Shown here one piece after another: positions 49,779 to 58,450 of a stretch of DNA of 64,000 nt; position 1 is the stretch's first letter, and every line of letters begins with the position of its first letter. The notes under the pieces were generated by a model, which made no database searches, was not told the DNA's origin, and was given only the letters and a program-made list of their open reading frames with translations. The stretch is from Actinomadura spongiicola. GTDB lineage: Bacteria > Actinomycetota > Actinomycetes > Streptosporangiales > Streptosporangiaceae. The stretch is taken from contig NZ_QVNQ01000014.1 of NCBI RefSeq assembly GCF_003432485.1, forward strand, positions 1 through 64,000, in the 5' to 3' direction. The position numbers and the translations under genes are program-made.

Positions 49779-50660
49779 TCACTCTCCCGCCGGAGAGGCC
49801 AGGTCGGGACGGACGTGGGCGCGGCCGATCGGCACGATCAGCGGCCGGTCCCCCACCGGATCGTCGATCACCTCGGCGCGCAGCCCGAACGCCTCGTGCA
49901 ACAGGTCGGCGGTGATCACGTCGCGCGGATGCCCCTGCGCCATAATCGACCCCGCCTTCATCACGATCAGGTTGTCGCTGTAGCGGACGGCCAGGTTGAG
50001 ATCGTGCAGGACCATCACCACGGTGCGGCCCGACTCGTGCAGGTCGTCCACCAGATCCAGGACGTCGATCGAGTACGCCAGGTCGAGGTAGGTGGTCGGC
50101 TCGTCCAGGAGCAGCAGGTCGGTGCCCTGCGCCAGGATCATCGAGATCCAGACGCGCTGGCGCTGCCCGCCCGACAGCGCGTCGACCGGACGGTCCGCCA
50201 GGTCCGACACCTCTGTCATGGCGAGCGCGCGCTCCACGACGTCGGCGTCGTCCGACGACCACTGCCGCAGCCAGCCCTGGTGCGGATGGCGTCCGCGGGC
50301 GACGAGGTCGGCCACCGTCAGCCCCTCCGGCGCGACCGGCGCCTGCGGCAGCAGGCCGAGCTTCTTCGCCACGTCCTTCGTCTTGAGCCTGACGATGTCG
50401 GCGCCGTCCAGCACGACCGTGCCCCTGGACGGTCTGAGCAGCCGCGACAGGGTCCGCAGCAGGGTCGACTTGCCGCAGCCGTTGGGCCCGATGATCGTGG
50501 TGATGACACCGGAAGGGATCTCAACGTCCAGGCCGTCGATGACCGTCCGGCCGCCGTATCCGACCGCGACGTCCTTGGCGGCGAGCCGCGCGGCCCCGTC
50601 GGCCCCGGGGTCCGGGTCGGCCGCATGGTCCGTCTCGGTCTGCCTTCGCCTCACCGTCAC
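49779..50660 (-). CDS. Ferric-siderophore ABC transporter ATPase (FecE/FepC-like)
   Basis: 293 residues from GTG 50660, overlapping the permease stop (GTGA). Walker A GPNGCGKST, LLPQAPVAPEGLTVADLVARGRHPH region typical of FepC, signature LSGGQRQRVW, Walker B LLLLDEPT and switch VLHDLN are all complete. It energises the two FecCD-type permeases encoded just upstream. The binding protein of the system is probably the one at 48628. Confidence 0.95.
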   Translation of the reverse strand: MTVRRRQTETDHAADPDPGADGAARLAAKDVAVGYGGRTVIDGLDVEIPSGVITTIIGPNGCGKSTLLRTLSRLLRPSRGTVVLDGADIVRLKTKDVAKKLGLLPQAPVAPEGLTVADLVARGRHPHQGWLRQWSSDDADVVERALAMTEVSDLADRPVDALSGGQRQRVWISMILAQGTDLLLLDEPTTYLDLAYSIDVLDLVDDLHESGRTVVMVLHDLNLAVRYSDNLIVMKAGSIMAQGHPRDVITADLLHEAFGLRAEVIDDPVGDRPLIVPIGRAHVRPDLASPAGE

Positions 50661-51727
50661 ACCACCTGTCTCCGGTTCGCCCGCACCAGCAGATAGACCA
50701 GGAACGGCCCGCCGATCGCGGCGGTGACCACGCCGACCGGCAGCGTGACCGGCAACGCCGTCCGCGCCACCAGGTCGGAACCGATCAGCAGCACCGCGCC
50801 CACCAGCCCGGACGCCACCAGCGGCGGGGTCGGGCAGCGCACCAGCCGCATCGCCACCTGCGGCGTCACCAGCGCGACGAAGGGGACCGGGCCCGCCGCG
50901 CTCACCGCTACACCGGCCAGCAGCACCGCGCACAGCAGCATGACCGCCCGCACCACCGCGTACCGGACGCCCAGTCCCGCGGCGACCTCGTCACCGAAGT
51001 GCATCGGCCGGAACTGGAACGCGGCACCGGCCACGACGGTCAGCAGGACGAGCGTGGACGCGAGCGCCACCGTGACCGTGTCCCACGACCGGCCGTCCAG
51101 CGAGCCGACCAGCCACACCTGGGCGCGGGCCACGTCGGTGACGTCGGCCGTGGCCAGCAGCCATGTCGTGATCGCCTGCATCAGGGCGCTGACCGAGACG
51201 CCGATGAGGATGAGCCGGAAGCCGTCGATCCCGCGCCGCCACGCCAGCAAGTACACCAGCAGTCCGGTGCCGAGACCGCCCGCGAGAGCCGCCGCGGACA
51301 CGCCCACCGAACCGGCGATCGCCGCGGTCGTGCCGCCCGACACCGTCAGCAGCAGCACCGCGACCGCACCGGCGCCCTGGGTGATGCCCAGGACGTCCGG
51401 GCTGGCCAGCGGGTTGCGCGCCAGGGACTGCGTGATCGCGCCGGACACGCCCAGCGCGAGGCCCACGACGAGCCCGGCCAGCGCGCGTGGCAACCGCAGG
51501 TCCATGATGACGAACCGGTCGAACCGCTCGCCGCCGCCGAAGAGCGTGGCGATCACCCGGGGCAGGGCGATGGGGAAGTCACCGGCGCCGATGGACAGGC
51601 AGAACACCAGGAAGGTCGCCGCGGCCAGCAACAGCGTCACGAGAACGTTCCAAGGCCGCCACACGAACGACACGCGTCCGAGCCGCACGCCAGGTGTGAC
51701 GGGCCGTCGAATGTCGGTGTCGCTCAT
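50657..51727 (-). CDS. FecCD-family iron-siderophore permease, second subunit
   Basis: 356 residues, about nine to ten hydrophobic helices. LRLPRALAGLVVGLALGVSG and ITQSLARNPLASPDVLGITQGAG are FecCD hallmarks (RLPR, RNPLASPDLLGI), and GPVPFVALVTPQVAMRL is the conserved ATPase-coupling loop. It overlaps the upstream permease (ATGA) and the ATPase downstream. It forms a heterodimer with that upstream permease. Confidence 0.94.
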   Translation of the reverse strand: MSDTDIRRPVTPGVRLGRVSFVWRPWNVLVTLLLAAATFLVFCLSIGAGDFPIALPRVIATLFGGGERFDRFVIMDLRLPRALAGLVVGLALGVSGAITQSLARNPLASPDVLGITQGAGAVAVLLLTVSGGTTAAIAGSVGVSAAALAGGLGTGLLVYLLAWRRGIDGFRLILIGVSVSALMQAITTWLLATADVTDVARAQVWLVGSLDGRSWDTVTVALASTLVLLTVVAGAAFQFRPMHFGDEVAAGLGVRYAVVRAVMLLCAVLLAGVAVSAAGPVPFVALVTPQVAMRLVRCPTPPLVASGLVGAVLLIGSDLVARTALPVTLPVGVVTAAIGGPFLVYLLVRANRRQVV

Positions 51728-52803
51728 GCGTTCCTGAACTTCCCGCGCCACACCAGGGCCGCGAAGAACGGGGCGCCGAGGAGCGCGACGACGATGCCCG
51801 CGTCCAGTTCGCCGGGCCGCACGACCAGGCGGCCCACGATGTCGCACACCATGAGGACGACCGCTCCGAGCAGCCCCGCGTACGGCACCAGCCAGCGGTA
51901 GTCGGGCCCGGTCAGGTAGCGGGCGACATGGGCCACCATGAGTCCGAGGAAGGCGATGGGACCGCACGCGGCCGTCGCCGCGCCCGCCAGCAGCGTGATG
52001 GCGACGATGGCGACCGTCCGGGTCACCGCGATGTTCACCCCCATCGCCCGCGCCACGTCGTCCCCCAGGTTCAGCAGGTTGACGGCGGGAAGCGTGGCCA
52101 GGGCCAGGACGAGCCCGACCACGATGAACGCGGTCACCGGCCAGATGACGCGGAACCCGACACCGGCCACGGTGCCCGCGTTCCAGAACCGCAGCGCGTT
52201 CAACGACTGCCGGTCCGACAGCGTGATCGCCGTGGTCATCGCCGCGAGGAAGACCGCGACTCCCTGCCCGGCCAGGACGAGCGTCAGCGGGTTGCCCGCG
52301 CCCCGGCCGATGCTCGCCAGCCCGAACACGACGACGCCGGACGCCGCCGCGCCCACGAACGCGAACCAGACGTACTGGAACGGGCTGGTGAACCCGAACA
52401 GGGCGATCACCGTCACCACGCCGAACGAGGCACCGGCGTTCACGCCCAGCAGGCCCGTGTCCGCGATCGGGTTGCGGGTGCATCCCTGGATCAGCGCGCC
52501 GCCGACTCCCAGCGCGATGCCCGCCACGACCGCGAGGACCGTACGGGGCAACCGCACGGTCCGCACGATGAGCCTGATCTCGGTGAGCCGCTGGTCGGGG
52601 TCCGGGGCGGCGAACAGTCCCTGCCAGACCTCGCCGGGACTCAACGACCGCGCCCCGATGGCCAGCGACGCCGCGACCGAGACCGCGAGGAGCGCCACGA
52701 GGACGCTCAACCCGGTGAGTCGGCGCCTGCGTGCCGCCGCGCTTCCGGAGGCGACCCCGGACGCCGGACCGGACGCGAGCCGGGTCTCCTTGACCGCGCT
52801 CAT
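51724..52803 (-). CDS. FecCD-family iron-siderophore permease, first subunit
   Basis: 359 residues from ATG 52803 (TTG 52806 is also in frame). VRLPRTVLAVVAGIALGVGGALIQG, TRNPIADTGLLGVNAGASFGV and GPIAFLGLMVAHVAR are the family motifs. The N terminus has a Ser/Ala-rich stretch before TM1. It is first in the importer operon, under its own iron box, and its stop overlaps the next permease start. Confidence 0.93.
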   Translation of the reverse strand: MSAVKETRLASGPASGVASGSAAARRRRLTGLSVLVALLAVSVAASLAIGARSLSPGEVWQGLFAAPDPDQRLTEIRLIVRTVRLPRTVLAVVAGIALGVGGALIQGCTRNPIADTGLLGVNAGASFGVVTVIALFGFTSPFQYVWFAFVGAAASGVVVFGLASIGRGAGNPLTLVLAGQGVAVFLAAMTTAITLSDRQSLNALRFWNAGTVAGVGFRVIWPVTAFIVVGLVLALATLPAVNLLNLGDDVARAMGVNIAVTRTVAIVAITLLAGAATAACGPIAFLGLMVAHVARYLTGPDYRWLVPYAGLLGAVVLMVCDIVGRLVVRPGELDAGIVVALLGAPFFAALVWRGKFRNA

Positions 52804-52856
52804 CAACGTCCGCCGAGTCCGGTCAGCACCACTTTCCTCCGAAATCGGCTACGAGA

Positions 52857-52875
52857 TAAGGGGAGCCTAACCTGA
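52857..52875 (-). promoter_or_regulatory. Iron box upstream of the permease operon
   Basis: On the minus strand TCAGGTTAGGCTCCCCTTA matches the iron box well in its left and central part. It is about 55 bp upstream of the first permease, so both iron operons are likely controlled by the same DtxR-family repressor. Confidence 0.75.
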
Positions 52876-52995
52876 TCCGTCGCCACAGGTCATCGCGCCC
52901 CCGGTCGTCGGAACCCCCGGGCTCGCTGCTGTGAGCGGATCCGCCGTGGGCGGATATGGCTCGGCCCGGTGCGCGCGTCGCCGCAAAGTGAAGAC

Positions 52996-53625
52996 ATGAG
53001 CGAGGAACAGGCAATCCCGATGTTCAACGAACGAGCGCGGCGCGAGCTGTACCAGCAACGCGTTCTCGTCCTCGACGGCGCGCTCGACGACGACAACGGC
53101 ACGCTGCTGATGACGCAACTCATCACCTTGGCGCGGGAGGACGCGTCGAGGGACGTCGCGCTGTGGATCCACTCCCCCGGCGGGTCGGTGCCGTCGATGC
53201 TCGCGATCCGCGACGTCATGCGGCTCATCCCGTGCGACGTGTCCACGGTGGTGCTCGGCATCGCCTACAGCGCCGGGCAGTTCCTGCTGTCGTCCGGGAC
53301 GCGCGGCAAACGGCTCGCGATGCCGCACGCCCGCGTGCTGATGCACCAGGGCTCCGCGGGGATCGCCGGAGCCGCCGTCGACATCGAACTCCAGGCGGGC
53401 GACCTGCGCCACACCCGCGACACGGTGCTCGGGCTCATCGCCGAGGACACCGGCCAACCCCTGGAGCGGGTCTTCGAGGACTCGTTGCACGACCGCTGGT
53501 ACACGGCGCGGGAAGCCCTCGACTACGGGTTCGTCGACGCGATCGTCGGCGACTTCGACGAACTCGTCCCGGCGGACCGCCGCCCCGCCGGGCTCGGTCT
53601 CCCCTCGGAAGGAGCGGTCCGATGA
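52996..53625 (+). CDS. clpP: ClpP-family protease subunit, catalytically complete
   Basis: 209 residues of the ClpP fold. Catalytic triad visible: Ser92 in GIAYSAGQFLL, His117 in ARVLMHQGSAG, and Asp162 in LERVFEDSLHDRW. IHSPGGSVPSMLAIRDVM is the oxyanion-loop region. ClpP forms a two-ring barrel fed by Clp ATPases. Its stop overlaps the second clpP gene (ATGA), so the two subunits are made together and probably form a mixed barrel, as in other actinomycete ClpP pairs. It resembles the accessory ClpP3/ClpP4 type rather than the housekeeping pair. Confidence 0.93.
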   Translation: MSEEQAIPMFNERARRELYQQRVLVLDGALDDDNGTLLMTQLITLAREDASRDVALWIHSPGGSVPSMLAIRDVMRLIPCDVSTVVLGIAYSAGQFLLSSGTRGKRLAMPHARVLMHQGSAGIAGAAVDIELQAGDLRHTRDTVLGLIAEDTGQPLERVFEDSLHDRWYTAREALDYGFVDAIVGDFDELVPADRRPAGLGLPSEGAVR

Positions 53626-54224
53626 GCACCTACACGATCCCGAACGTCATCGCGCAGCACCCGCGCGGTGAACGGATCATGGACGTCTACTCGCACCTGC
53701 TGACGGAACGCATCATCTATCTCGGCACCGCCATCGACGCCGGAGTCGCGAACGCCCTCGTCGCGCAACTGCTGTACCTGGAGTCCGACAACCCCGAACG
53801 CGACATCCATCTGTACATCAACTGCGAGGGCGGGGACCCGAGCGCGATGCTGGCCGTGTACGACACGTTGCGCTACATCCGCCCGCAGGTCGCGACGACG
53901 TGCGTGGGGCAGGCGGTCGCCGTCGGCGCCGTGCTCCTCGCCGCGGGCACCCCCGGCAAACGCGCCGCGCTGCCCCACACCCGCGTCGTCCTGCACCAGC
54001 CGATCGGGCAGAGCCGCGGCGCGATCCCCGACCTCATCCTCCAGGCGGACGAGGTCGTCCGCGTCCGCGCGGACATCGAGAGCATCCTCTCCCGGCACAC
54101 CGGGCAGGACACCGCGACGCTGCGCGCCGACACCGACCGCGACCGCGTGTTCACCGCGAAGACCGCGCTGGACTACGGCCTCATCGACCATGTGATCGAG
54201 GAACGGAAGCCCGTCAGCGTGTAG
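53622..54224 (+). CDS. clpP: ClpP-like subunit lacking the catalytic Ser
   Basis: 200 residues. The fold is clear (IHLYINCEGGDPSAMLAVYDTL, LPHTRVVLHQP with His125, ADTDRDRVFTAKTALDYGLID with the Asp). However, the nucleophile position in CVGQAVAVGAVLL is Ala100 where ClpP has Ser. It should be inactive by itself and act as a structural or regulatory partner of the upstream subunit, as ClpR does in cyanobacteria and plastids. It ends eight bases before a convergent regulator gene. Confidence 0.9.
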   Translation: MSTYTIPNVIAQHPRGERIMDVYSHLLTERIIYLGTAIDAGVANALVAQLLYLESDNPERDIHLYINCEGGDPSAMLAVYDTLRYIRPQVATTCVGQAVAVGAVLLAAGTPGKRAALPHTRVVLHQPIGQSRGAIPDLILQADEVVRVRADIESILSRHTGQDTATLRADTDRDRVFTAKTALDYGLIDHVIEERKPVSV

Positions 54225-54232
54225 GGACGCGC

Positions 54233-54601
54233 CTACGCGGCCAGGGCGTAGGCGGTGGCCCGGCAGGTCGCGCCCATCGGCGGGGTTCCGGCGGGCGCGG
54301 CCAGCAGGCCCGTCGCGACCGCGAGCGTCAGGTCACCGAGCGTCGTGCCCAGGGCCCCGGCCACCGCCGCGATCATCTCGCTGGACGGCTCCTTGACGCC
54401 GCGTTCCATCTCGGACAGGTACTGCGGCGAGACCCCGGCGCGACGGGCCGTCTCCGCCAGCGTCTCACCGCGATCGAGGCGCAGGTCCCGCAGGCACCGG
54501 CCGAGGGCGTCACGCCACAGCGGCTCGGTAGGTCGGCGCGGCGCGTTCGGCTCGCGCGGCGTCTCGTCGTCGGATGTGCGCGGACGGGTGGTCTCGGCCA
54601 T
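54233..54601 (-). CDS. XRE-family regulator, PopR/ClgR-like
   Basis: 122 residues from ATG 54601 (longer in-frame starts up to 54676 are possible). The XRE helix-turn-helix is CLRDLRLDRGETLAETARRA and GVSPQYLSEMERGVKEPSS, close to ClgR and PopR, activators of clp genes. The C terminus is TAYALAA. In Streptomyces PopR the last two Ala residues make the protein a substrate of the housekeeping ClpP, so that clpP3/clpP4 are switched on only when that protease fails. Convergent position next to a clpP pair strongly suggests the same circuit. Confidence 0.82.
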   Translation of the reverse strand: MAETTRPRTSDDETPREPNAPRRPTEPLWRDALGRCLRDLRLDRGETLAETARRAGVSPQYLSEMERGVKEPSSEMIAAVAGALGTTLGDLTLAVATGLLAAPAGTPPMGATCRATAYALAA

Positions 54602-54666
54602 GCGCACATCGTAAGTCGGCATCGGCGTCGCGTCCTCCCCGTTCCGCCGACCGCGGAACACCAAGT

Positions 54667-54681
54667 CGTTTACCACAAACG
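54667..54681. promoter_or_regulatory. Short palindrome upstream of the XRE gene
   Basis: CGTTT-ACCAC-AAACG, a 15-bp inverted repeat in an AT-richer patch about 65 bp before ATG 54601 and 85 bp before the divergent lipoprotein gene. It is a candidate operator or promoter element for either gene; if the regulator starts at 54676 it would overlap its first codons. Confidence 0.35.
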
Positions 54682-54766
54682 GTCACGTGATCGGCACCTC
54701 AACGGGCATTCCGGACGGCCGTGAGGTGGTGAAATGCTCCGAGATCGGTTTCGGGGAGGGTGGCGC

Positions 54767-55345
54767 ATGATCCGACGTTCGGGCTTCGTGGTCGCGATGG
54801 TCGCCGGTGCGGTGGTGGTGAGCGCGTGCGGAAGCGGCGGATCGGACGACGGTCCCGAGGCCGCCGGAAATCCGTCGTCCGCGGGCGGCGCCCCGTCCGC
54901 GGCCGCCTCGCCGAGCGCCGCGGCCGACGGGCCGGTCTTTCTCGGGCCGACCGGATACGGCACGGTCCAACTCGGGATGAGCAGGGACAAGGCCGAGGCC
55001 ACCGGGTTGATCACGGTCAAGACCGAGCCGCCGGGCGCGATGGCGTGCGGCACGTTCGACCTCGGGAAGTTCCCCCAGAAGAAGTCGAGCGCCGGAGGGT
55101 ACTTCTCCGCCGAACTCGGCATCGCGTCGATCTTCGCCGTGGAGGACATGCGCACGCCCGAGGGCATCGCGCTCGGCTCGTCCGCCGCCGAGGTCGAGAA
55201 GGCGTATCCGGAGCTGCGGAAGGGCCCCAACGCCTCGTCCACCGTCGTGCCGGGCAATCCGAAGGCGGTGTACACGTTCCTGATCGACGGCGGACGCGTC
55301 CAGGAACTGGTCCTCGACCTGGCCCAACAGACCTGCCACAACTGA
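54767..55345 (+). CDS. Lipoprotein of unknown function
   Basis: 192 residues. ATG 54767 has GGGAGGG about seven bases upstream; ATG 54734 is in frame but lengthens the signal peptide. RRSGFVVAMVAGAVVVSAC is a lipoprotein signal with the lipid Cys near residue 22, followed by a Ser/Ala/Pro linker (about 25-55). The domain has LGPTGYGTVQLGMSRDKAEATG and ALGSSAAEVEKAYPEL, two copies of a motif also seen in small exported actinomycete proteins. Two Cys (MACGTF, QTCHN) may pair. Function unknown. Confidence 0.75.
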   Translation: MIRRSGFVVAMVAGAVVVSACGSGGSDDGPEAAGNPSSAGGAPSAAASPSAAADGPVFLGPTGYGTVQLGMSRDKAEATGLITVKTEPPGAMACGTFDLGKFPQKKSSAGGYFSAELGIASIFAVEDMRTPEGIALGSSAAEVEKAYPELRKGPNASSTVVPGNPKAVYTFLIDGGRVQELVLDLAQQTCHN

Positions 55346-55382
55346 AGACCGCACCGGCGACGTTCGCGTGACAGGAGAGCAA

Positions 55383-57251
55383 GTGGGGAACTGGCGAATC
55401 TCCGGGTTCCGGGAGGTGCGGGAACTCGGTGCCGGGGCGCAGGGACGGGTCGTCCTGGCGCAGCATGAGGAATCGGGTTTTCCGGTCGCGGTGAAGTACG
55501 TGTCGGCGCGGGCGGACGAGTCCACCCTGGCCGGGCTGCGGCACGAGGCGCAGATGCTGGCCCAGGTGTCCAGCCCGCATGTCGCCCGGCTGTACCAGCT
55601 GGTCGAGAGCGCGCGGGGCAGCGCGATCGTGATGGAGGCCGTGAACGGCGTCTCCCTGAAGGAGATCCTCAAGGAGTACGGGCGGCTGGAGCCGACGGCC
55701 GCGCTGACCGTCCTGAAGGGATCCCTGCTCGGGCTGACGGCGGCGCACGCGGTCGGGGTCGTCCACCGCGACTACAAGCCCGCGAACGTGGTGGTCCCCG
55801 AGGACGGGCGCAGCAAGCTCATCGACTTCGGCATCGCGTCCGTCGCCGGTTCGGCGTCGCGGTCGGGCACGCCGCTGTACATGGCGCCCGAGCAGTGGCT
55901 GGGCGCGGAGGCCGGACCGTCCACCGACGTCTACGCGGCGGCCTGCGTCTTCTACGAGTGCGTGGCGGGGATGCGGCCCTATGGCGCCGAAACGGCGGAC
56001 GGGCTGCGCGACGAACATCTCGCGGCGCCCATCCCGTTGGACGACCTTCCGGAGCCGCTGCGGCCGCTGGTCGCCAGGGGCATGGCCAAGGACCCGGGTG
56101 AGCGTCACGCCGAAGCGTTGGAGTTCGTCGCGCACCTGGAGGAGACCGCGCGCACCGCGTACGGGAACGACTGGGAGCAGCGCGGCGTCCGTACCCTCGC
56201 CACCACCGCGGCGGCGCTCTCCCTGCTGTTCCCGCTGATCGCGGCCGGGCTGCCCGCGCCGGTGGCGGCGGGCGCGGGGGCGGGCACCGCGCTGAGCGCC
56301 GCGGGTTCCGGCACGGCCGGGGCCGGCACGGCCGGGGCCGGAGGCGCGGGGGCCGGGGGTGCGGGGGCCGGCGGCGCGAGCGGTGTCGCCCAGACGTCCT
56401 CGGGTTTCCTGGTCAAGGCGACCGTGGCCAAGGCCGCGGTGGTCGTCGCGGGGGCGACGGCGGCGAGCACCGTCGGCGTCGTCGCCTACCAGGCGACCCG
56501 GCCCGAGGCCGCGACCGCACCCGTGGTCACCCTGGCCACGCTGAACCAGGACCATCCCGACCGGGTGTTGCGCGTCCAGAACGGCCAGTACGCGCAGATC
56601 AAGGGCATGGAGGACGCGTCGGTGCAGGCCGCCGCCAACAAGGCACTGCGCGTCCCGCTCGACCAGGCCATCAACTTCTACAAGTACTGGACGCGGACCC
56701 CCGCCTCGCGGGCCGCCTGCGGTGACGGCCGGAATCTGCTGGGCACCCGGGTGGTCAAGGGGTTGAGCGGGCCGACGCTGGTGTCGGTTCGTTACGTCCC
56801 CGACTTCCAGCGCAGGTGCGGCGAGGTGCCGCGCTACTTCCCCGCGTTCTCCGCCACCGTGGATCTACGCACCGGCCGTGCTTTGACGGCCGACGACGTC
56901 TTCCAACCGGCCTCGTACGACGACGCGGGGATGACGCGCCTGTGGAACGCCATCCCGGAAGGCGAGGAGAAGCTGCAAGTACGGCGCGGCTATACCGGCT
57001 CGGGCGGCTTCTTCAACCCCTTCAACCGGGGGGCGTTTCACCTGGACGCGCGACGTCGGGAGTCCCCTCCCTGGGCGCAGCCGTTCTTCGGCGACAGGCA
57101 GTTCGACCTCCTGTTCACCGGACAGGACATCGGCGTGGCCAGTGACCCCTTCGACCTGAGCCGCACCGCCGCCTACAGCTTCCCCATCCCCTACGCGCGG
57201 GTGAAGGACCTCTTCAAGCCGGAGCTGGTCAAGCTGCTGCCCGCGTCCTGA
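55383..57251 (+). CDS. Membrane Ser/Thr protein kinase (PASTA-less, RsiV-like outer domain)
   Basis: 622 residues from GTG 55383 (AGGAG five bases upstream; GTG 55368 is possible). Kinase domain 1-260: Gly loop LGAGAQGRVV, Lys38 in VAVKYV, HRDYKPAN (Asp130), DFG (148-150), APEQW. A Gly/Ala-rich low-complexity linker flanks one or two hydrophobic segments (about 278-300 and 345-370). The external C-terminal domain has YFPAFSATVDLRTGRALTADDVF, a DUF3298/RsiV-like phrase. It probably senses an external signal and phosphorylates cytoplasmic targets. It overlaps the convergent helical-repeat gene by 61 bp. Confidence 0.9.
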   Translation: MGNWRISGFREVRELGAGAQGRVVLAQHEESGFPVAVKYVSARADESTLAGLRHEAQMLAQVSSPHVARLYQLVESARGSAIVMEAVNGVSLKEILKEYGRLEPTAALTVLKGSLLGLTAAHAVGVVHRDYKPANVVVPEDGRSKLIDFGIASVAGSASRSGTPLYMAPEQWLGAEAGPSTDVYAAACVFYECVAGMRPYGAETADGLRDEHLAAPIPLDDLPEPLRPLVARGMAKDPGERHAEALEFVAHLEETARTAYGNDWEQRGVRTLATTAAALSLLFPLIAAGLPAPVAAGAGAGTALSAAGSGTAGAGTAGAGGAGAGGAGAGGASGVAQTSSGFLVKATVAKAAVVVAGATAASTVGVVAYQATRPEAATAPVVTLATLNQDHPDRVLRVQNGQYAQIKGMEDASVQAAANKALRVPLDQAINFYKYWTRTPASRAACGDGRNLLGTRVVKGLSGPTLVSVRYVPDFQRRCGEVPRYFPAFSATVDLRTGRALTADDVFQPASYDDAGMTRLWNAIPEGEEKLQVRRGYTGSGGFFNPFNRGAFHLDARRRESPPWAQPFFGDRQFDLLFTGQDIGVASDPFDLSRTAAYSFPIPYARVKDLFKPELVKLLPAS

Positions 57252-58450
57252 AAGGACGTGTGGGGCAGGCCCGGCCAGGCGGTGAGGAGGTCGACGCCCG
57301 CCCGCCGTGCCGCGACCGGGTCGGCCATCCGTCGACAGCAGTCGAGCAGCTCGGCCGCCAGCGACGGGAACCCGTCGCCGTCCTCGCGGGGAAGCTCGCG
57401 GGCGATGCGGGTCAGCACCCGGGCGCGGGGCTCGGGACGGGCCGCGCGGGCGGCGGCCCGCCGTGCCCGGTCGACCTGTCCGGTCGACGCCAGCGCGGCG
57501 GCGTAGGCGGCCAGGGCGGTGGCGTTCCACCACGCGTGGCCGATGCCGTCCGCCGTGGTCAGCGCCTCGTCGGCGAGTCGCGCGGCGGGTGCGTCCGGGC
57601 CCGTGCGCAGGAGCCGGGCGGCGCCGCGCAGGAGGGCGCCGGCCCGCCACAGCGGGTCCTCGTTTCCGCGTGCCAGCGGGACGGCGACATCGAGGTTCCC
57701 GGTTCGGAAGTAGAGGTCGGCGACGGCGGCGAGGGCCTCCGCGCGCCAGGCGAGGTACGGCACGTCGCGGGCGGCGGCGACCGCCCGCGCGGCGATCTCC
57801 TCGGCGCGTCCGGTCGCTCCGTCACGGGCCAGTGGGACGGCGATGCCGGTGAGGGCCTCGGCGCGGGCCCACGGATCGCCCAGAGCATCGGCCACGTCCG
57901 TGCCCGCGTCGACGTCCCCGGCCGCGGCGAGGGCGATGGCCACCTCGGTGAGCGCGGTGACCTCCCGGCCGGGGTACTCCACCCGTTCGCACTGCCGCCG
58001 CGCCGCGACCGCGATCTCGTGCGCGCGGCCGGGCCGGGCCGCCGCGCTCAACCGTCGCGAGATCCGCGCGAGCGCCGTGATCCGGTGCTCGCCGAAATCG
58101 ATGGCGTCGGCCGCGGCGAGGGCCTCGTCGACGTCGCCGCAGATCGCCGCTGTCACCGCGATCGTGCGTCGCGCCTCGGCGCGCGTCCAGGGGTCGGGGA
58201 GGTCGCCGGAGCGGCGCAGCGCAGTCCGCAGCAGTTCGCCGGACGGGTCCAGTCCCGCGAGGACGCGAGCGATCGCGCAGAGCGCCGCGATCCGCGGATT
58301 CGGCTCGATCAGGGTGTCCGCGCCGCTGATCGCCGTGTCCGCCTGTCCCGCCCGGGTCAGCGCCGCCAGCAGCGCGGGCACGTTCGGGCCGGTCAACTCC
58401 ACCGGCTCCGTGCAGGCGCACAGCAGATCGTGGACCGCGCCGGACGTCAT
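57191..58450 (-). CDS. Helical-repeat (TPR-like) protein, last gene of the RiPP-like operon
   Basis: 419 residues, almost wholly alpha-helical. Repeats of about 35 residues with the phrase DPWARAEALTGIAVPLA / PYLAWRAEALAAVADLY / DPLWRAGALLRGAARLL are visible from residue 70 to 350. No catalytic motif. Its ATG overlaps the stop of the asparagine-synthetase-like gene (ATGA), so it belongs to that operon and may be a scaffold or peptide-binding partner. Its 3' end overlaps the convergent kinase gene by 61 bp, so the two messages are antisense there. Confidence 0.7.
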   Translation of the reverse strand: MTSGAVHDLLCACTEPVELTGPNVPALLAALTRAGQADTAISGADTLIEPNPRIAALCAIARVLAGLDPSGELLRTALRRSGDLPDPWTRAEARRTIAVTAAICGDVDEALAAADAIDFGEHRITALARISRRLSAAARPGRAHEIAVAARRQCERVEYPGREVTALTEVAIALAAAGDVDAGTDVADALGDPWARAEALTGIAVPLARDGATGRAEEIAARAVAAARDVPYLAWRAEALAAVADLYFRTGNLDVAVPLARGNEDPLWRAGALLRGAARLLRTGPDAPAARLADEALTTADGIGHAWWNATALAAYAAALASTGQVDRARRAAARAARPEPRARVLTRIARELPREDGDGFPSLAAELLDCCRRMADPVAARRAGVDLLTAWPGLPHTSFQDAGSSLTSSGLKRSFTRA

